A stretch of 64,000 nucleotides of DNA from Phoronis australis. Lineage: Eukaryota > Phoronida > Phoronidae. Shown here piece by piece: positions 1-11,929 of the stretch. Each line of letters opens with the position of its first letter. Position 1 is the first letter of the stretch. The translations under genes were made by a program, and so were the position numbers. The stretch lies in NCBI GenBank assembly GCA_002633005.1, contig NMRA01000012.1, positions 62,001 to 126,000 of the forward strand, read 5' to 3'. Under the pieces are notes generated by a model that had not been told where the DNA came from, made no database searches, and saw only the letters and a program-made list of their open reading frames with translations.

Positions 1-2371
1 TTCTATAAAAGCCAAGTTAAAAAAGTCAAAGACTGGCTCCAGCTAAAGGGTCACATTTTAGATATTCTTCTAAAATGTTTAAAAAGGTGACAGTGTGCAC
101 CCTTGCCTAACATCAGTTAAAGATATAAAGTATTCTTAAAAACCTTCTATAAGAATCCCATTTGACTTGATATCCAGATACTTTCAATTTTTCTCAAAAT
201 TTTAGAGCTGACAATTTTCCTTTATCATTTTTCCCACAAAATTCTGCAAATACAGTTGAAGGCTATGGAAAAAGCTATGCACTGATTATACATTTTTCTG
301 CCTGGCTTAGCTAACAGACTGAACTAGTGCGTCTTGAAAGATACATATTGTCAGTTCTCGCATTCCGCACTCCCACTCTTCTCAGCTGTGAGGTAAGATT
401 ACATTGATTGTATAATGGTTGTGGCGCTATGCGCACAACCGGCTCCGCCGTCTTTTGTCCTTCAGAACCGCTGGGAAGGGGTGAAATGTGACATCCATCC
501 ATGGACATTTATCTAGCTTATTCCACTTCCTTCAATCGGCATTGCAGCTCACGGCACAGCAGCAACACTCTCCGACATGATTTCAATATGATATAAAATA
601 TAAAGTGTTCAGATGACAAATGCTAACATGTGAATCTCCATACGAGCAAAAGCGAGGCTGCTGACCTGCCTGCCATATCTGGAGGTGTGCCGCTATTTCG
701 TACCTCACGGCATGGGAGAGCAATCAATGCGGAAGGCAAGAATTGCGCTCTTACTCTTGTTGTATCTGTGCACCTTTTGACACCACTTATCCACTCTAAC
801 TGTGTCTCATTTGAAATACAACACATCTGACACAAGGCTAATCAGCAACATTGTCTCAATACTGCGACATAAACATAAATATAAAACCTGCATTGCTAAA
901 AGTTGTCAGGCGCACCTGCTAGGAGGTACATACTCAACATTTGGACTAGCAAGTCAAAACGTTCAGCAAGTAATTCCTGACCATTTCACCTGTAACGTAA
1001 TCCTTGCGTACATTATCATTGGAATACCGAGGAATAATTAAACAAAAGCAATGATGCTAATTGCCGGCCAATTAAAGCACAAAGGTTCTCCATCAAATAC
1101 AGGGAAGTAAGCAACAGGCTTCGAACATTATTTGCCTTCTCGTTTTATATGATCAAGACAGAAATCCCAATCAACAACAGATGACGTTAAATTGAAAAAT
1201 ATGCCCCTAATAATAACCTAATACGAAAGACTTGTTATATAAGCGTTATGTGAACAAAATTATTCAACAATTGTCACATGACGAGTAACGACACAAAAAC
1301 ACCGTTACCATCAAGCAATTAACTTCTGTAAAACGGAGTCGTGGAATCAAAGCCTGTAAGAAAATCCATCACCAGAACAAAGCATGACATTTGGAAACCA
1401 CAGCACCAAGTGAAACAGTCAATCAACTTGATGCATACCCTCAAACGAGGTACGTGCTAAGCACAATGTACAATGGTGTAGGGCTAGTTAACATCAAGCC
1501 AAATGTACTGAAGACCTATCACAGAATTTGGATATCAAGGCAGACACAATCACAATTATCCACTAGGGGTGTCACTGTGATCAGAATCGTCCAAAAAACA
1601 TCACTAACCATACAAGAACTCAGTAGATAATAAGGCAGACACAGAGAGGACTAAAATTGCCACTAGGGGGCATAACATCAGATCTCCTTGAAATTCATGT
1701 TGTCCAAGCTCAATATGAGCGTATCTGCCAACTTTCATGATTCTTCAAGCAGCTGGGCAGATGGGGAGGCCGATGCCAAAACACAGACGTGTAAATAATG
1801 AAAAGGGCTCAGCTGGTGCATCCGTAACTATCGAAGATCTTGGTAGCCTGGGTGTGGAGCCAAAGGTTAAACACTAAAATAGCCACCACGAGATATAGTG
1901 GTGGTCAGACCCGTCTGAAAATCAACAGTAGCTATGTACTCCCAACAGGAATACATCTACCTAATTTCATACTGATCCTTAAAAAAATAATAACACTGGT
2001 CACCATGGAGTGCAGTTTACTTGAAATTTGTTTAAAAAGGGAGGTTTTGTCATTGTCTCAAGAGAAACATTGCCAAATTTCATAAAAGAACTAGGTAGAT
2101 ATGGAGCAAATATAAAAATAAATTGCCACTAGGTGGCATAGTGGTAGTTGGATCCACGCAAATGTTCAGCATCCATTCCTAGGTCCATAAGAACACAGCT
2201 GTAAAATTTCATGAAGATCACGCAAGGGATTTAGGAGATACAGCAACGGCTGACATACATTAGATGTCCAATGTAGAGACAGAGACGATGGCAACATGTA
2301 CCCACATATGCAAGTGTGGGAACATAAAAATGCTACATTACACAACTGAAACAAGATGAGATTATTCTCAC
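1..2371. other. downstream intron of the NCOA gene, no coding exon recognised
   Basis: This is AT-rich intron with pieces of the hairpin-tailed dispersed repeat (about 1640-1790 and 2090-2340). A GC-richer zone at 300-840 is open in frames on both strands, which suggests old mobile-element sequence, but I do not recognise it. It contains a palindrome around 418-441 (GTTGTGGCGC / GCGCACAAC). A plus-strand exon-like segment at 318-392 is discussed under findings. Confidence 0.5.
2090..2338 (+). repeat. hairpin-tailed dispersed repeat, 3' fragment
   Basis: The fragment starts near AATTGCCACTAGGTGGCA, runs through AAATTTCATGAAGATC and TTTAGGAGATACAGC, and ends in a hairpin of ACCCACATATGC / GTGTGGGAACATAAAAA type. 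It shares this order with copies ending near 22095, 32272 and 54055. It sits in the NCOA intron next to the exon at 2372-2492, and the 2166-2387 minus ORF is derived mainly from it. Confidence 0.75.
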
Positions 2372-2492
2372 CTTGTATCGCATGCAATAATTTTTCCGTT
2401 AAGATCGAGTTTTGTAGTGAACTGCTCTATACCGAGCATGCTGCCCCCACTTGTCCCACGGCGAGCTACACACACTAGGCACGACTGTTTAT
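2372..2492 (-). CDS. NCOA: NCOA exon: CVARR / [13 protein letters not shown] segment
   Basis: The acceptor is GTGTTGTTTCAG and the donor is GATACAAG|GTGAGA. The 121-bp exon holds two leading bases, 39 codons and two trailing bases. It reads [11 protein letters not shown], a Gly/Ser-rich step, then [18 protein letters not shown]. Vertebrate NCOA proteins read QSCLICVARR and ESFTTRQDLQGKITSLDT in the same order, the start of the second PAS-like unit. The next coding exon (vertebrate GWEDLVRRC region) was not found in 1-2371 and is presumably beyond the window edge. Confidence 0.93.
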
Positions 2493-5400
2493 CTGAAACA
2501 ACACAGCAGGAGACACCATTTCAATAAACAGGTACTAAATAGGACTAATATCTTTTATTATTCTACTCATGTTCAAAAACACAAGCGTAAACACAAAAAC
2601 TGTTATCAGAGTTTCTGTCACAAGGACACAGACTAAGATGCTTGTTAGGTGCATATTTGCATGCACTTGTCAAAATAAATTTTATCTCACAAATGCATTG
2701 ATACAAGAATCTTCATCACAGAGCTACAAGCTAGTATCAAGGTATCCAATACCAATCAAAATTAGATTAATTGTGACGAAGATATGGTTGCCATACAACC
2801 AGTAGAGATATTTGGATACAATTTTAAAACAACAACTAACAAACCTTTAATATTTAACATTTTCAGGACAGCCAGTATTAATATTTTCAAATAGCCTTTA
2901 AAACACACCCACATACAAACCTTTAATGTCAGAATCTTTGTCACAGGGATATGGTTGTAACACAGCTGATATCTGAATATTTGCATGATGTCCAGAAATA
3001 AGTTCTAAGCCATCTTTTGTACCTGAAGTAGAACATCAATGGTCAAGATAATTTTAATAGTAGCATGACATCAAAACTACAATATTTTGTGGGCGTTTAA
3101 AGTGAGATCCTCATTAATCACAATCGGGTGGTAAAGCATGGGTACGTAACAGTACATCAAGGGAGTCAAAAACTCTTCTACAGAATATAGAGTCAGTAGT
3201 ATTTGCTAGTAACAGAGAACTGTGTGTTTTAAAAGCTGAAATAATGTGTCGATGGGCATTTCAAGGCAACAATAACTTAAAGGGATCCAGATTTTAAGAA
3301 CTAGTGATTCAGTGCTGAAACCTAGTTCTCAAACTGTGGGACCCTGCGACTACTTTCCATTTCAAAACTGCAGATGCCTTAAAGGAACAATAGATTGAGA
3401 CTGTCATTTAACCTTGCACAGATTATGTACTAATTGAGAAAGAACAAATTATTGATCATAGGAGTTTAACACAAACATTTGGGAAATTCAAGATGTGCGT
3501 TAAATCCACACTGAAATGGTTATGTTAGCAATATTAGTGATAAGTAAGATGTGCTGTCATTGTTACATAATAAATGCAACTGTACTCATTACACGTGTTG
3601 CTTATTCATGTAAAAATGTGCAAAGATGATGCCGATATGCACCCACATGTGCACATGTGGGTGTATAAATATGGTCATCAGTGGCTTGTTAGATCATGCA
3701 GCCACCATTAGCTGAACACAAATCACTTAACACAGTTCATTCGAGTCTCATGAAATGCTAATTCTGTCAAACTCAAGTCGCAAACTTTAAACTCAAATGA
3801 ATGTCGATAGCGGCAGTATATCTTCCTGCAAACAACAAACTTGGGTGCATGGAACAACAAACTTGGGTGCATGGAACAACAAACTTGGGTGCATGGTTTT
3901 ATTATGAGAAATCAAGAATGCTGTATTAAGAACCCTAACAAAGGATCCCAGCCCAAAGCATGAAACAAAACTATGGTGCTCTGGAGACTTAATATAATTT
4001 ACAAAAATAGGCATTTAGTGTTAACAGGAATTAAAATCAGGTTTATGTATCTTGTCATGTTACGCGTTGATAAAAATGCATCATTTGTTTTTGGATTTGC
4101 AATATACAATAACCAGGAATACAGCCTCTGACAAAATGTGCCACGTACATTTAACTACATACAAATCATTTACTTTAACTACAAAATAAAACTATCAACA
4201 GTGAAAGCACCAATAAGATAGTGTGTCTACTACTATTTACTTCAGTTTCAACAAGCACAAAAGAACAGTTACCCCGATAATTTAACTATAAACAAGAATG
4301 ACTTCTATCAAGTCCAGCTTAATAACAGGGAAAGCAATACAACAGTGATTAAATGATTAGCACGACTGCAGGATTCGCACAAAACATCAGATAATTAATC
4401 TCTTTTCAAACAGCACAGGTTGTCACCTCACGGAAAGCGAAACCTATCCAAGAAGTTTCAATGCCCCAGTACCCTCTACTCACCTGGCTTAATGAGCATA
4501 CGACAATCAAACACCTGGTTTTTAGATGAACTGTTGCCCTGTGCAGGCCAGGTTACACCTCCTTCTAAAATGAACATAATGGCAAGCCGAGATGAGGCAA
4601 AATAACAACTCATGAAATACCAGGAAAAACTTAATTACTTGAAGAAAAATGACTACACAAACTCTTGAATTATCAAATACGAGAGAATTACCTGAAGTGA
4701 AACGAAGAACTCATTATAATTCGGCCAAATATCCTCTCTAAACCAAGTCTCGTTAAAAACGACAACGATAGTTATTATAAATAATTATTGTCATGTTGTC
4801 TTTATAAACGATGCTTGTATTAGAAGTGAAATTACAATGCAATCTCATGGAATATTAGGCAAGTCTATGTTAGACGAAGTTAGATCACAAGTTAGCAACA
4901 AGAACATATGAATAACTAGAGATGTAAGACGCACAAACACACAAGCAGATAATCTAAGCGTACGAGTTTCTCATCTCAACCAAATAAATTTTTAATCAGT
5001 GTTGTTTCAAGATAAACGCCTTATGTTTCAAGCCTAAAGAAACCATAAGCAGTGACAGTGTCAAGTAGATCAACTCACCAATGGACAGTGGAAAGAGGTA
5101 GTTGTTAAACTTTGCATGGTCATTGCTGTGTACAACGCTGTAGATGTTCTTGCCTACAAGATCTGACTGGTCGTAGTTAAGGTAATCGGTGATGTTGTCA
5201 GACACAAACACAATTGTACCCAGCCGGTTGACCACAAACAGAAACCCGTCTAGCGCCTGTAGTAGAAAAACCAAGGAGGACGATTGAGATCTCAAAGCAA
5301 AACACAGTGGAAAATTCAAATACAGGGTGAGGCAAAAAGTCTATATGCTTTTAATGCACACTTACTGAAAATTCATCAATCACATAAATTTTCAAGACAG

Positions 5401-8400
5401 CTGAGGCATTTTCGAAAACATTGCTATTTTACTACTCTATTTCAAATTGTTCAAATTCAAACGTTAGAAGATAACTAACAAACAAAACTTTAATTGCTTT
5501 AACTCAAATACAATTTAAAATAACTTGAAACAGTCATCTAAACAATCATAAGGCGATACATGATGCAAAACAGATCTTCTTTTTCAACTACGACAATCTA
5601 TTTCATGAATTTCTAGAGGTCAAGTTACAAGGACAGTTTGAAACTGAAACACTTTAGGAGCACCCAATAGATAAAACGCAAGTGTCTCTCGCCTGTAAGA
5701 TGATTAACTCGAAACTCCCAAAAGGATTAAAACAGCTAATCTTGCGTTTGACTCAAGTTGAGGGATTATTTGAAACAAAAAAGAAACAATTGCCTGGATG
5801 AAATCAAGCCGATTGGCTTTGCCACTAATTCATTCTTCATCCAATACAGCTTGAAGAACCAGATGCAACATCACACGAGTGATTTACTCCGACTATTTAC
5901 TTATGATTAAACGACTAAAAAACATAAACTACCATTGAATTCCTCAACATTTGTCAGGAACCAAGCATAAAAATGTTTCACCAGAAAGACGGAAAATCTG
6001 ATGATTGGATAATCATTCTCATTTTCCTTTTGTTGCATTTCTAAAATTGCCTAAGGATCCACACTTTGTACATGTACATTACATATTAATTAAGTTGAGT
6101 TAAAGCGAGATTGCGCTTGAATAACCAGGGATGACAACTAGTGCGGCTATTATGTTGGTGCTGGCATCGACTTCAATAGAAATTATGGTCTTTTTTTGAA
6201 ATGGTGTTTGTCAGGAGAATAATTCAAACCTAAAGTTAGGTGAGTAATCGCTTCTAGTTTTCCAAGATTGCACCATAGGGTACTTCAGTATGTTACACTG
6301 CCAACTCTCATGTATTGTCCTGTTGACGATGTAGACTTTTATGTCAGTAACAGTCGTATAATTTTAACAGTTAGGTGGGGAATCGAAAATAAAATTATCC
6401 CGAATTATTTCTCAAGTGACTTATCCAAGGCACAGATTCCTGGGTGGGGGAATGTGTTTGGCACATTTTAATCTGCACGGTATAGCAAAATATGGATGGT
6501 AATCAAACTATTCTAACACTGAATGTTTCCCTAAGGGTCTTAAAGCAGCAAACAAATAAATAAAACTTCAACCTCAGGGAAAGTCAAAATTTAATTCTGA
6601 GAACTTTTAAATAATACTTGGTTGATCAGTTATCCAAGTTTTAAAAACGCCTTAAAGTTTATTCCATGATATGCATGTTCAATGAAACATTTTCCACCAA
6701 CACCAACACAAACACAAACACATACTCTCCGGTATGTCATAACCGCACTATGCAAGGTAACTAGTTGACAGGAAACTGTTTCCGTCAAAAACCTGCAGAG
6801 AGCTTTTGTTGAATGTACTCGCAACGCAAACAAACTACAGTCAGCAGTTTTAGAAATACGAGTGCTATACAATAACTTAAAGCAATATCTGCCTGTGTTT
6901 AAACCCAGGTGACCACAAATAAATTGAAAAGTGTGCGTTGTTGCAGGGACATTTCAGTTGACGTAACTGTTATTACAGTGAAATAGTTATATTAGCATTC
7001 TGACATCAAATCCCACAACATAAATCAACGGTTCGGAGAGACTTTAAGATGTGTTCCATCAATGCATTAATTAACTGTTGATTTAGAACACTTAACCACT
7101 ATAAAACTAATCTCAACTCATGCCGTTCTTGGATCATAAGAGGTTTTTGGACTAGGAATGAACAGACACTTTGTGATTCCTAGAGTCCATGGTTGGCACA
7201 TGACATGCCATAACAAGTGAATTTATTGAGCCAAGACTCGGGCAATGACAAGTGAACTTAATGAGCCAAGACTCGGGCAATAACAAGTGAATTTATTGAG
7301 CCAAGATTTGGGCAAAAACAAGTAACTTGCTGAGCCAAGACTCAGGCAAGAACAAACTGTCAGTGCATGCTTAACGCATATCATCGCATAATTACAAGCA
7401 AAACTTGATGAGCCTAGTCATAACTCTAATCTTAGCACAATAAAACCTTACCAACTTTACCAAATACCAAAAATAGACATTCTTTAAAATTTTTCTAGGC
7501 CTGCTAACATTGTTATGAATGCCTACACTTTTTAAAATATTGTGTAGTGGTAGCTGTGACACAGAAAGAACTCCATAGAAAACCATAAATCTGCTGCTAT
7601 GGATATCTTTTATGGAAAAACGAGATAATAAACTTTCAGTTTTCCGCTATAACATGTCATAAATTAATGAGATATTACCATAAGGAAGAAGCAGAGAAAA
7701 ACTTTCAAGATGGTAAGTGGTCTAAATCAAAAGTTGACAGAGGGTGTGGTTATGTTTGCTTTAATTAATATTGTTGTGACTGACTTGTGTTCCGGATTAA
7801 TTAATTTAAGCTACAATGTAGTCAACAAAAGTATCCTATAGGACTTCGAAACAAAAATAATCAGGAGTTAGGGCTCCAACTAATGGTCAAAAGTTCAGGT
7901 GGACAACTCTACATCATACCTCTAGCAGCAGCGGTCCCAAGACGTCACCAGCAAGTATAGATGGTTTGCTGGACGAGACGTCTCCCTGTTGGACCGGGTC
8001 CTTGGTGTTGGCACAGCAACCTACAAAGAAGTAGTTGCATGAGTGATGGTTTTAAAATGAAACACAAAATCAAATCTTATACAACACTAATTAAAATCCT
8101 GGAACCGTTGCGTCAAAAGTCACAAGCATGCTCACAGCTAATAAGACTGTCAAAGGCACGTGATCGTGTACACGATGCTGTCTTTTTACAGAAACGAAAC
8201 ATTGCAGCTAACACGAGTTCTACCGTAGACCGAATTCTCATTCAATGGCCATCTTCTTAAACCACTTTAATGAATAGTGTGCCAGTAAAAATGTTGGATA
8301 AGACGGTCTTAGCTTTGACTGAGCGTAAAATTTTTTATAAAATGGGGCTTGCGTTGTTAGCAAAATAAGGGAAACATTTTTAAGTACAGCAAAGTGGTCC

Positions 8401-9893
8401 GCTGTGCTTCATGACTATCGGTGATGTAAAGAGTTCATGTCATGCCTCCTTGAGAACCATTGATGTTGCATACAAAGAGACAATCAGTATACTTGAGGCA
8501 ATCAACCCTATATTAGCATATGCCAACATTGTTTAATAAATGTATATTCATAGTAGTGGTCAGGGCAAGATTTATTCAGGATGAGTAGCCATGGAATCAG
8601 TCAAGTATTAGGCCTACCATTATTTACCTGCACCTATGTTGATGCATAGTGTATTGACTGATATGATGTCTGTAAAGCACTCGACACCTTTACTGGCACA
8701 AGTATTCATGAGAAGACAGTAGGGATCAGTGGTTTGAGCACTGTACTCCCGCTAGGCAGAACTGGGATAAAATCCTGGCAAACAATCAAGCATTGCAAAA
8801 GAAGGGTCTCTTACTCCTCTATGCTCCATCTTAGTTGTTACTGTATGGACGGGAGTGAATGAGAGAACCTCCATATGACGTGAAAACAACTTCTGGGGGG
8901 GTAATAATAAAAACAAAAAAGTGTTGATGTGTACTGTATAACTATCATGGTGTCTGTAAAGCACTAGACCTATTTACTAACACCAGTGCTGATGTACACA
9001 ATATGACTAAAGTGATGTCTGTAGATCCAGACACAATATGACTAAAGTGATGTCTGTAGATCCAGACACAATATGACTAAAGTGATGTCTGTAGATCCAG
9101 ACACAATATGACTAAAGTGATGTCTGTAGATCCAGACACAATATGACTAAAGTGATGTCTGTAGATCCAGACACATTCCCTAGCAGAAGTGTTGGTGCAT
9201 ATCTACAATCTTACTGTCATGGTACCTGTAGAGCATTAGACACATTTACTAGCACCTGACGAACACTAGCATGGGACTGATGCATACTTCAGACACTTTG
9301 CATGAAAAGTTGAGCTTAAAGTGGATAAAAGCTCAAGAAAGTCATAAGTCAAAAACATTGTAGCTAAGAATTTATGGAGTCACAGCAAAAGCAGCAAAAG
9401 AAAAACACAGGTGTTGGCAGAGCCTTTCAGATTCTCAAATGCTGACCACTCAAAGAGGTATTTAGTTGTCAGCATTTAAGAATGGTTGTTGGTAATAGAT
9501 TAAACATTGTGGAACTTAACACTTCTTTGTGATTCTCGAAATAAATATTTACATTTCAGATACCTTCATGTGAATGACTGAGTATTCTAATATGGCGCTT
9601 GACAAGGCCTCACCATGTAGCAAGCGATTGCTACATTTCTCCTCATGTGTAAAATTCTGTAAAACATATTTAGGTTTTGGCACGCAAAAATGACACACCA
9701 CTGGTTGTTGTGTTGACCTTTGAACTCACCCTCTTCTCTCAGCCTCTTGATCTTCTGTACCGTCTCCTGCAGTATTGCACGTTTATCGGGCGTAACAGAT
9801 GTGCTCATGTCCGAAATGCTTGCTGAGATTATCTCTGCAAGCTCTTCGATCTGCACCTGACCAGACACGCTCGACTCATTACGGCTTCTCTTT
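2372..9893 (-). CDS. NCOA: p160 nuclear receptor coactivator (NCOA/SRC family), six internal coding exons, both ends missing
   Basis: The protein belongs to the p160 coactivators, which bind ligand-activated nuclear receptors in the nucleus and recruit histone acetyltransferases and methyltransferases. Six exons, read right to left on the minus strand, total 747 bp and join in phase at all five junctions, giving 248 open codons. Order: helix-loop-helix (exon at 9893-9730), a linker ending LGPLLLE (8020-7920), the PAS core starting ALDGFLFVV (5256-5079), a short exon with FDCRMLIKP (4564-4484), an acidic exon (3022-2921), and an exon with [10 protein letters not shown] and [13 protein letters not shown] (2492-2372). 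Each matches, in order, the N-terminal third of vertebrate NCOA1-3 as I know the family. The receptor-binding LXXLL region, CBP-binding domain and C-terminus are not in the window. The start codon is not secure. Drosophila taiman is the other known relative. I cannot say which vertebrate paralogue is closest, because invertebrates usually have one copy. Confidence 0.93.
2921..3022 (-). CDS. NCOA: NCOA exon: acidic segment between PAS repeats
   Basis: The acceptor is TTCTACTTCAG and the donor is ATTAAAG|GTTTGT, a weaker donor than its neighbours. The 102-bp exon has two leading bases, 33 codons and one trailing base. It reads [17 protein letters not shown] followed by [16 protein letters not shown]. 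The match to vertebrate YETMQCFAVSQPKS plus an acidic run is loose in residues but right in place, length and phase. Related non-exonic copies of part of this sequence lie just downstream (see findings). Confidence 0.82.
3831..3896 (+). repeat. 22-bp tandem repeat, three exact copies
   Basis: The unit AACAACAAACTTGGGTGCAT plus GG is repeated three times without change, at 3831-3852, 3853-3874 and 3875-3896, inside an NCOA intron. Confidence 0.95.
4484..4564 (-). CDS. NCOA: NCOA exon: post-PAS segment with FDCRMLIKP
   Basis: The 81-bp exon begins after CATTTTAG and ends CCAG|GTGAGT. It has two leading bases, 26 codons and one trailing base. Its reading [13 protein letters not shown] then [10 protein letters not shown] corresponds to the vertebrate segment GGSWSGE followed by TFNCRMLVKP. 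The leading AA joins the G of the PAS exon to give Glu. This continuity shows that no coding exon is skipped between the two, although the intron contains another short open stretch (see rejected items). Confidence 0.92.
5079..5256 (-). CDS. NCOA: NCOA exon: PAS domain core
   Basis: The acceptor is TTTTTCTACTACAG and the donor is TCCATTG|GTGAGT. The 178-bp exon has 59 codons and one trailing base. It begins [19 protein letters not shown], then [17 protein letters not shown], then [14 protein letters not shown]. This is the PAS-A fold of p160 coactivators: vertebrate proteins read [19 protein letters not shown] and HEED or HVGDH at the same positions. The exon is the strongest evidence for the gene's identity. 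A longer ORF runs past both splice sites, but its extra residues do not fit the family. Confidence 0.95.
5257..7919. other. NCOA intron between linker and PAS exons
   Basis: AT-rich, with no coding segment that would keep the reading frame. It holds the 35-bp tandem repeat at 7211-7349 and a short (CAACA/CACAAA) simple stretch near 6700-6722. Nothing else was recognised. Confidence 0.6.
7211..7349 (+). repeat. 35-bp tandem repeat, four copies
   Basis: The unit begins TAACAAGTGAATTTATTGAG and ends CCAAGACTCGGGCAA. Copies lie at 7211-7245, 7246-7280, 7281-7315 and 7316-7349. The last one is one base shorter and the most diverged. Confidence 0.93.
7920..8020 (-). CDS. NCOA: NCOA exon: bHLH-PAS linker
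   Basis: The acceptor is CTTCTTTGTAG and the donor is CTAGAG|GTATGA. The 101-bp exon holds two leading bases and 33 codons and ends in phase 0. It includes [14 protein letters not shown] and ends [10 protein letters not shown]. In vertebrate NCOA proteins the same place has QQADVSSTGQG followed by LGPLLLQ or LGPMMLE, directly before ALDGF. The match fixes the exon order, because the next exon begins ALDGF. It is too short to be found by ORF length alone. A plus-strand ORF overlapping it is a shadow. Confidence 0.92.
8560..9260 (+). repeat. degenerate satellite-like block
   Basis: A diverged motif, TGTCTGTAAAGCACTAGAC followed by ATTTACTRRCACC and GTGYTGATG, recurs near 8655, 8950 and 9220. 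The perfect 35-bp array at 8996-9170 appears to have grown out of one of these units. It lies in the NCOA intron between the bHLH and linker exons. Confidence 0.65.
8996..9170 (+). repeat. 35-bp tandem repeat, five identical copies
   Basis: The unit is ACACAATATGACTAAAGTGA followed by TGTCTGTAGATCCAG. Five copies in register span 8996-9170 with no mismatch that I can see, which suggests very recent expansion. Confidence 0.96.
9730..9893 (-). CDS. NCOA: NCOA exon: bHLH region
   Basis: The acceptor is TTTCTGTTTGCAG and the donor is GAGG|GTGAGT. The 164-bp exon carries one leading base, 54 codons and one trailing base. It opens [22 protein letters not shown] follows as helix 1, then a short loop, then [17 protein letters not shown] as helix 2. 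These align with IEELAELI and PDKCAILKETV of vertebrate NCOA proteins. The basic stretch is weaker than in DNA-binding bHLH factors, which is normal for this family. The trailing G joins the GT of the next exon to give Gly. A 93-aa ORF continues past the donor into the intron, but that extension is not coding. Confidence 0.93.
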
Positions 9894-10380
9894 CTGCAAA
9901 CAGAAACAAAACCGAATTAAAAATTATATTCACGTAGTATTCTAAAGGTTTAGGAAGGAAGCCATTAAACACCTGGGATCATGAAGCAGCAGCTCCATCT
10001 AGTGTTTAGATGAGGAACCAACCTCTTTCTCATGATGATGGATTTGTAGCTCTTGTGTCACAACATGACCTGGCTGATCGCTTCACCTCACTCCTCAGGA
10101 GTCAGTTACCACTAAGCACAGAGATCACAGTCATCACTGAAGAGTGAACAATTGGAGACCAATTTTCTGCCTTACACATCAACTCATTTACAAACCCAAG
10201 ACGCTGCGGCATTTGTGAAAATAGAAAGCAGGATTTAAGCTGATGTTAAAAGTGGAAAGATGCCTGTTACATGTTGACAAGTTATTGCATGTATGACAAG
10301 GAAAACGCACGGAAATGAAACTGAACATAGGCACCCATCCAACACAATACTAAGGATCCATTAAGGTGACCACCTATATG

Positions 10381-10615
10381 CTGTCACCATACACAGGGAG
10401 AAGTCCAAGTACATCCTTCCACACACTCCAAACAAATTGCTGTCCCCATACACAGGGAGAAGTCCATGTACATCCTTCCACACACTCCAAACAAATTGCT
10501 GTCCCCATACACAGGGAGAAGTCCATGTACATCCTTCCACACACTCCAAACAAATTGCTGTCCCCATACACAGGGAGAAGTCCATGTACATCCTTCACAC
10601 ACTCCAAACAAATTA
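10381..10615 (+). repeat. 59-bp tandem repeat, four copies
   Basis: The unit begins CTGTCCCCATACACAGGGAG and ends CTCCAAACAAATTG. Copies lie at 10381-10439, 10440-10498, 10499-10557 and 10558-10615. The unit has no stop in several frames and its length is not a multiple of three, so several overlapping ORFs on both strands appear here. They are products of the repeat, not genes. Confidence 0.95.
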
Positions 10616-11929
10616 ACATATTTTGAAAACTTGCAACAATACTACCAAATGAGTGAATGTTACGTCAAGACTCAAAAATAGCCTTAAATGAGAATAAGCG
10701 CTGTTAAGAGACAGAAACTGATCCAAAATCCTTTTCCAATGCAATAAGATGCCATGTCTTGAGAAGAAATATCAAATTACCAAAAATTAATTAATAACAA
10801 TTACAAGGGGAAATATGAAACACTTCTTTGGCGATAAAAGTAATCCCAATCTCTATACTATCAAAACACCAAAACCAAAGCCAATGCCGTCTCACAATTG
10901 AACTGCAACTTTGATGTAAGTTGTAAAAGAAAATCACTCGTCCAATGTCACCATGCAGGGCGAGGGATAACTTAACCTGGGGCAAAAAACCCTTATTATG
11001 AATTCCAGAAGTCTCACCTACACCTAAGGCAATTGACTTTGCTTTGTTCAACAGGTATTGTAAGGTGAGGGTTAAAAATAATATATTGCTGTCTACTGAT
11101 TGGGTTTTTCAGGCAGTCATTCTGCTGGCAGATGCTTTACCTTGTTTACAATAAAATCAAGCCAAGAAAGGTTAACACAATAGGCACTGCAGTAATGCGC
11201 TTAAAATTATGACCTAATCGGCAATCTGACATTTTTTACCATGCTATGAAATGTGACCGCACAGGAATTAGTGAAGACAATTGTGTTAAAAACAAAAATG
11301 ACAAGTCACAATCTAATCAGAAGCTTATATTTTACTATCTGACACAAGAACAGTTGCTCAACTCTTGTTGAATGTCACCAAAATAAGCATTGATCAAAAA
11401 CTAGACAAGGCTTGGATGTTTTCTGAATATTGGGGTAGAATTAGATTTGTTATCTGAATAACCTTTATCATGTTTTGAACTGTATTACAGTTAATGCCAA
11501 TTCCTATTAGAAACTGACATGGATATACACCGGTGAAACTTGTTTACCTTGCAAGAAGCCACATACAGCATCAGAAGCAACCCTAAAATTGTGAAAGTCA
11601 ACACTTTCATAATTTTTCGCAATCATCATTACACTTGGGAAACACCAAAGTTAAAGTGGAGAATAAGTTCTACAAACATATGGGAATTTTGTGTGGTTCG
11701 TTGATTAATAGCGTAAATTCAGAAATGCTAACTCACGGCTTTGAGGAAAACTTAAGTTATCTCCAGAGCTACAATGAAGTTCTTTTGATCCTGCTCTATA
11801 ACATCATTTGTCCACATACACACTCCTTATTCAACATCAATAAAATTCTGGTTACACAAATCATATGAATATCATAACTAACATAATACTTTGAAAACAT
11901 CAGTCTGAATGTATTGGGCACTCTTGTAC

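Noticed and set aside
4684-4745. Minus-strand exon-like stretch [21 protein letters not shown] ending in CTTCAG|GTAATT
   Set aside because: It lies between two NCOA exons whose phases join perfectly without it, and inclusion would break the known PAS sequence. It is a useful warning that short coding-like stretches occur here by chance.
7961-8260. 99-codon plus-strand ORF over the NCOA linker exon
   Set aside because: Its first part is the antisense of a confirmed exon, and the rest shows no family signature.
10012-10149. Plus-strand 45-residue ORF MRNQPLSHDDGFVALVSQHD and onward
   Set aside because: It looks protein-like but is short, has no recognised family and sits beside the NCOA bHLH exon on the other strand. 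Probably chance.
10361-10681. Five overlapping ORFs on both strands with repeated peptides
   Set aside because: All are frames of the 59-bp tandem repeat.
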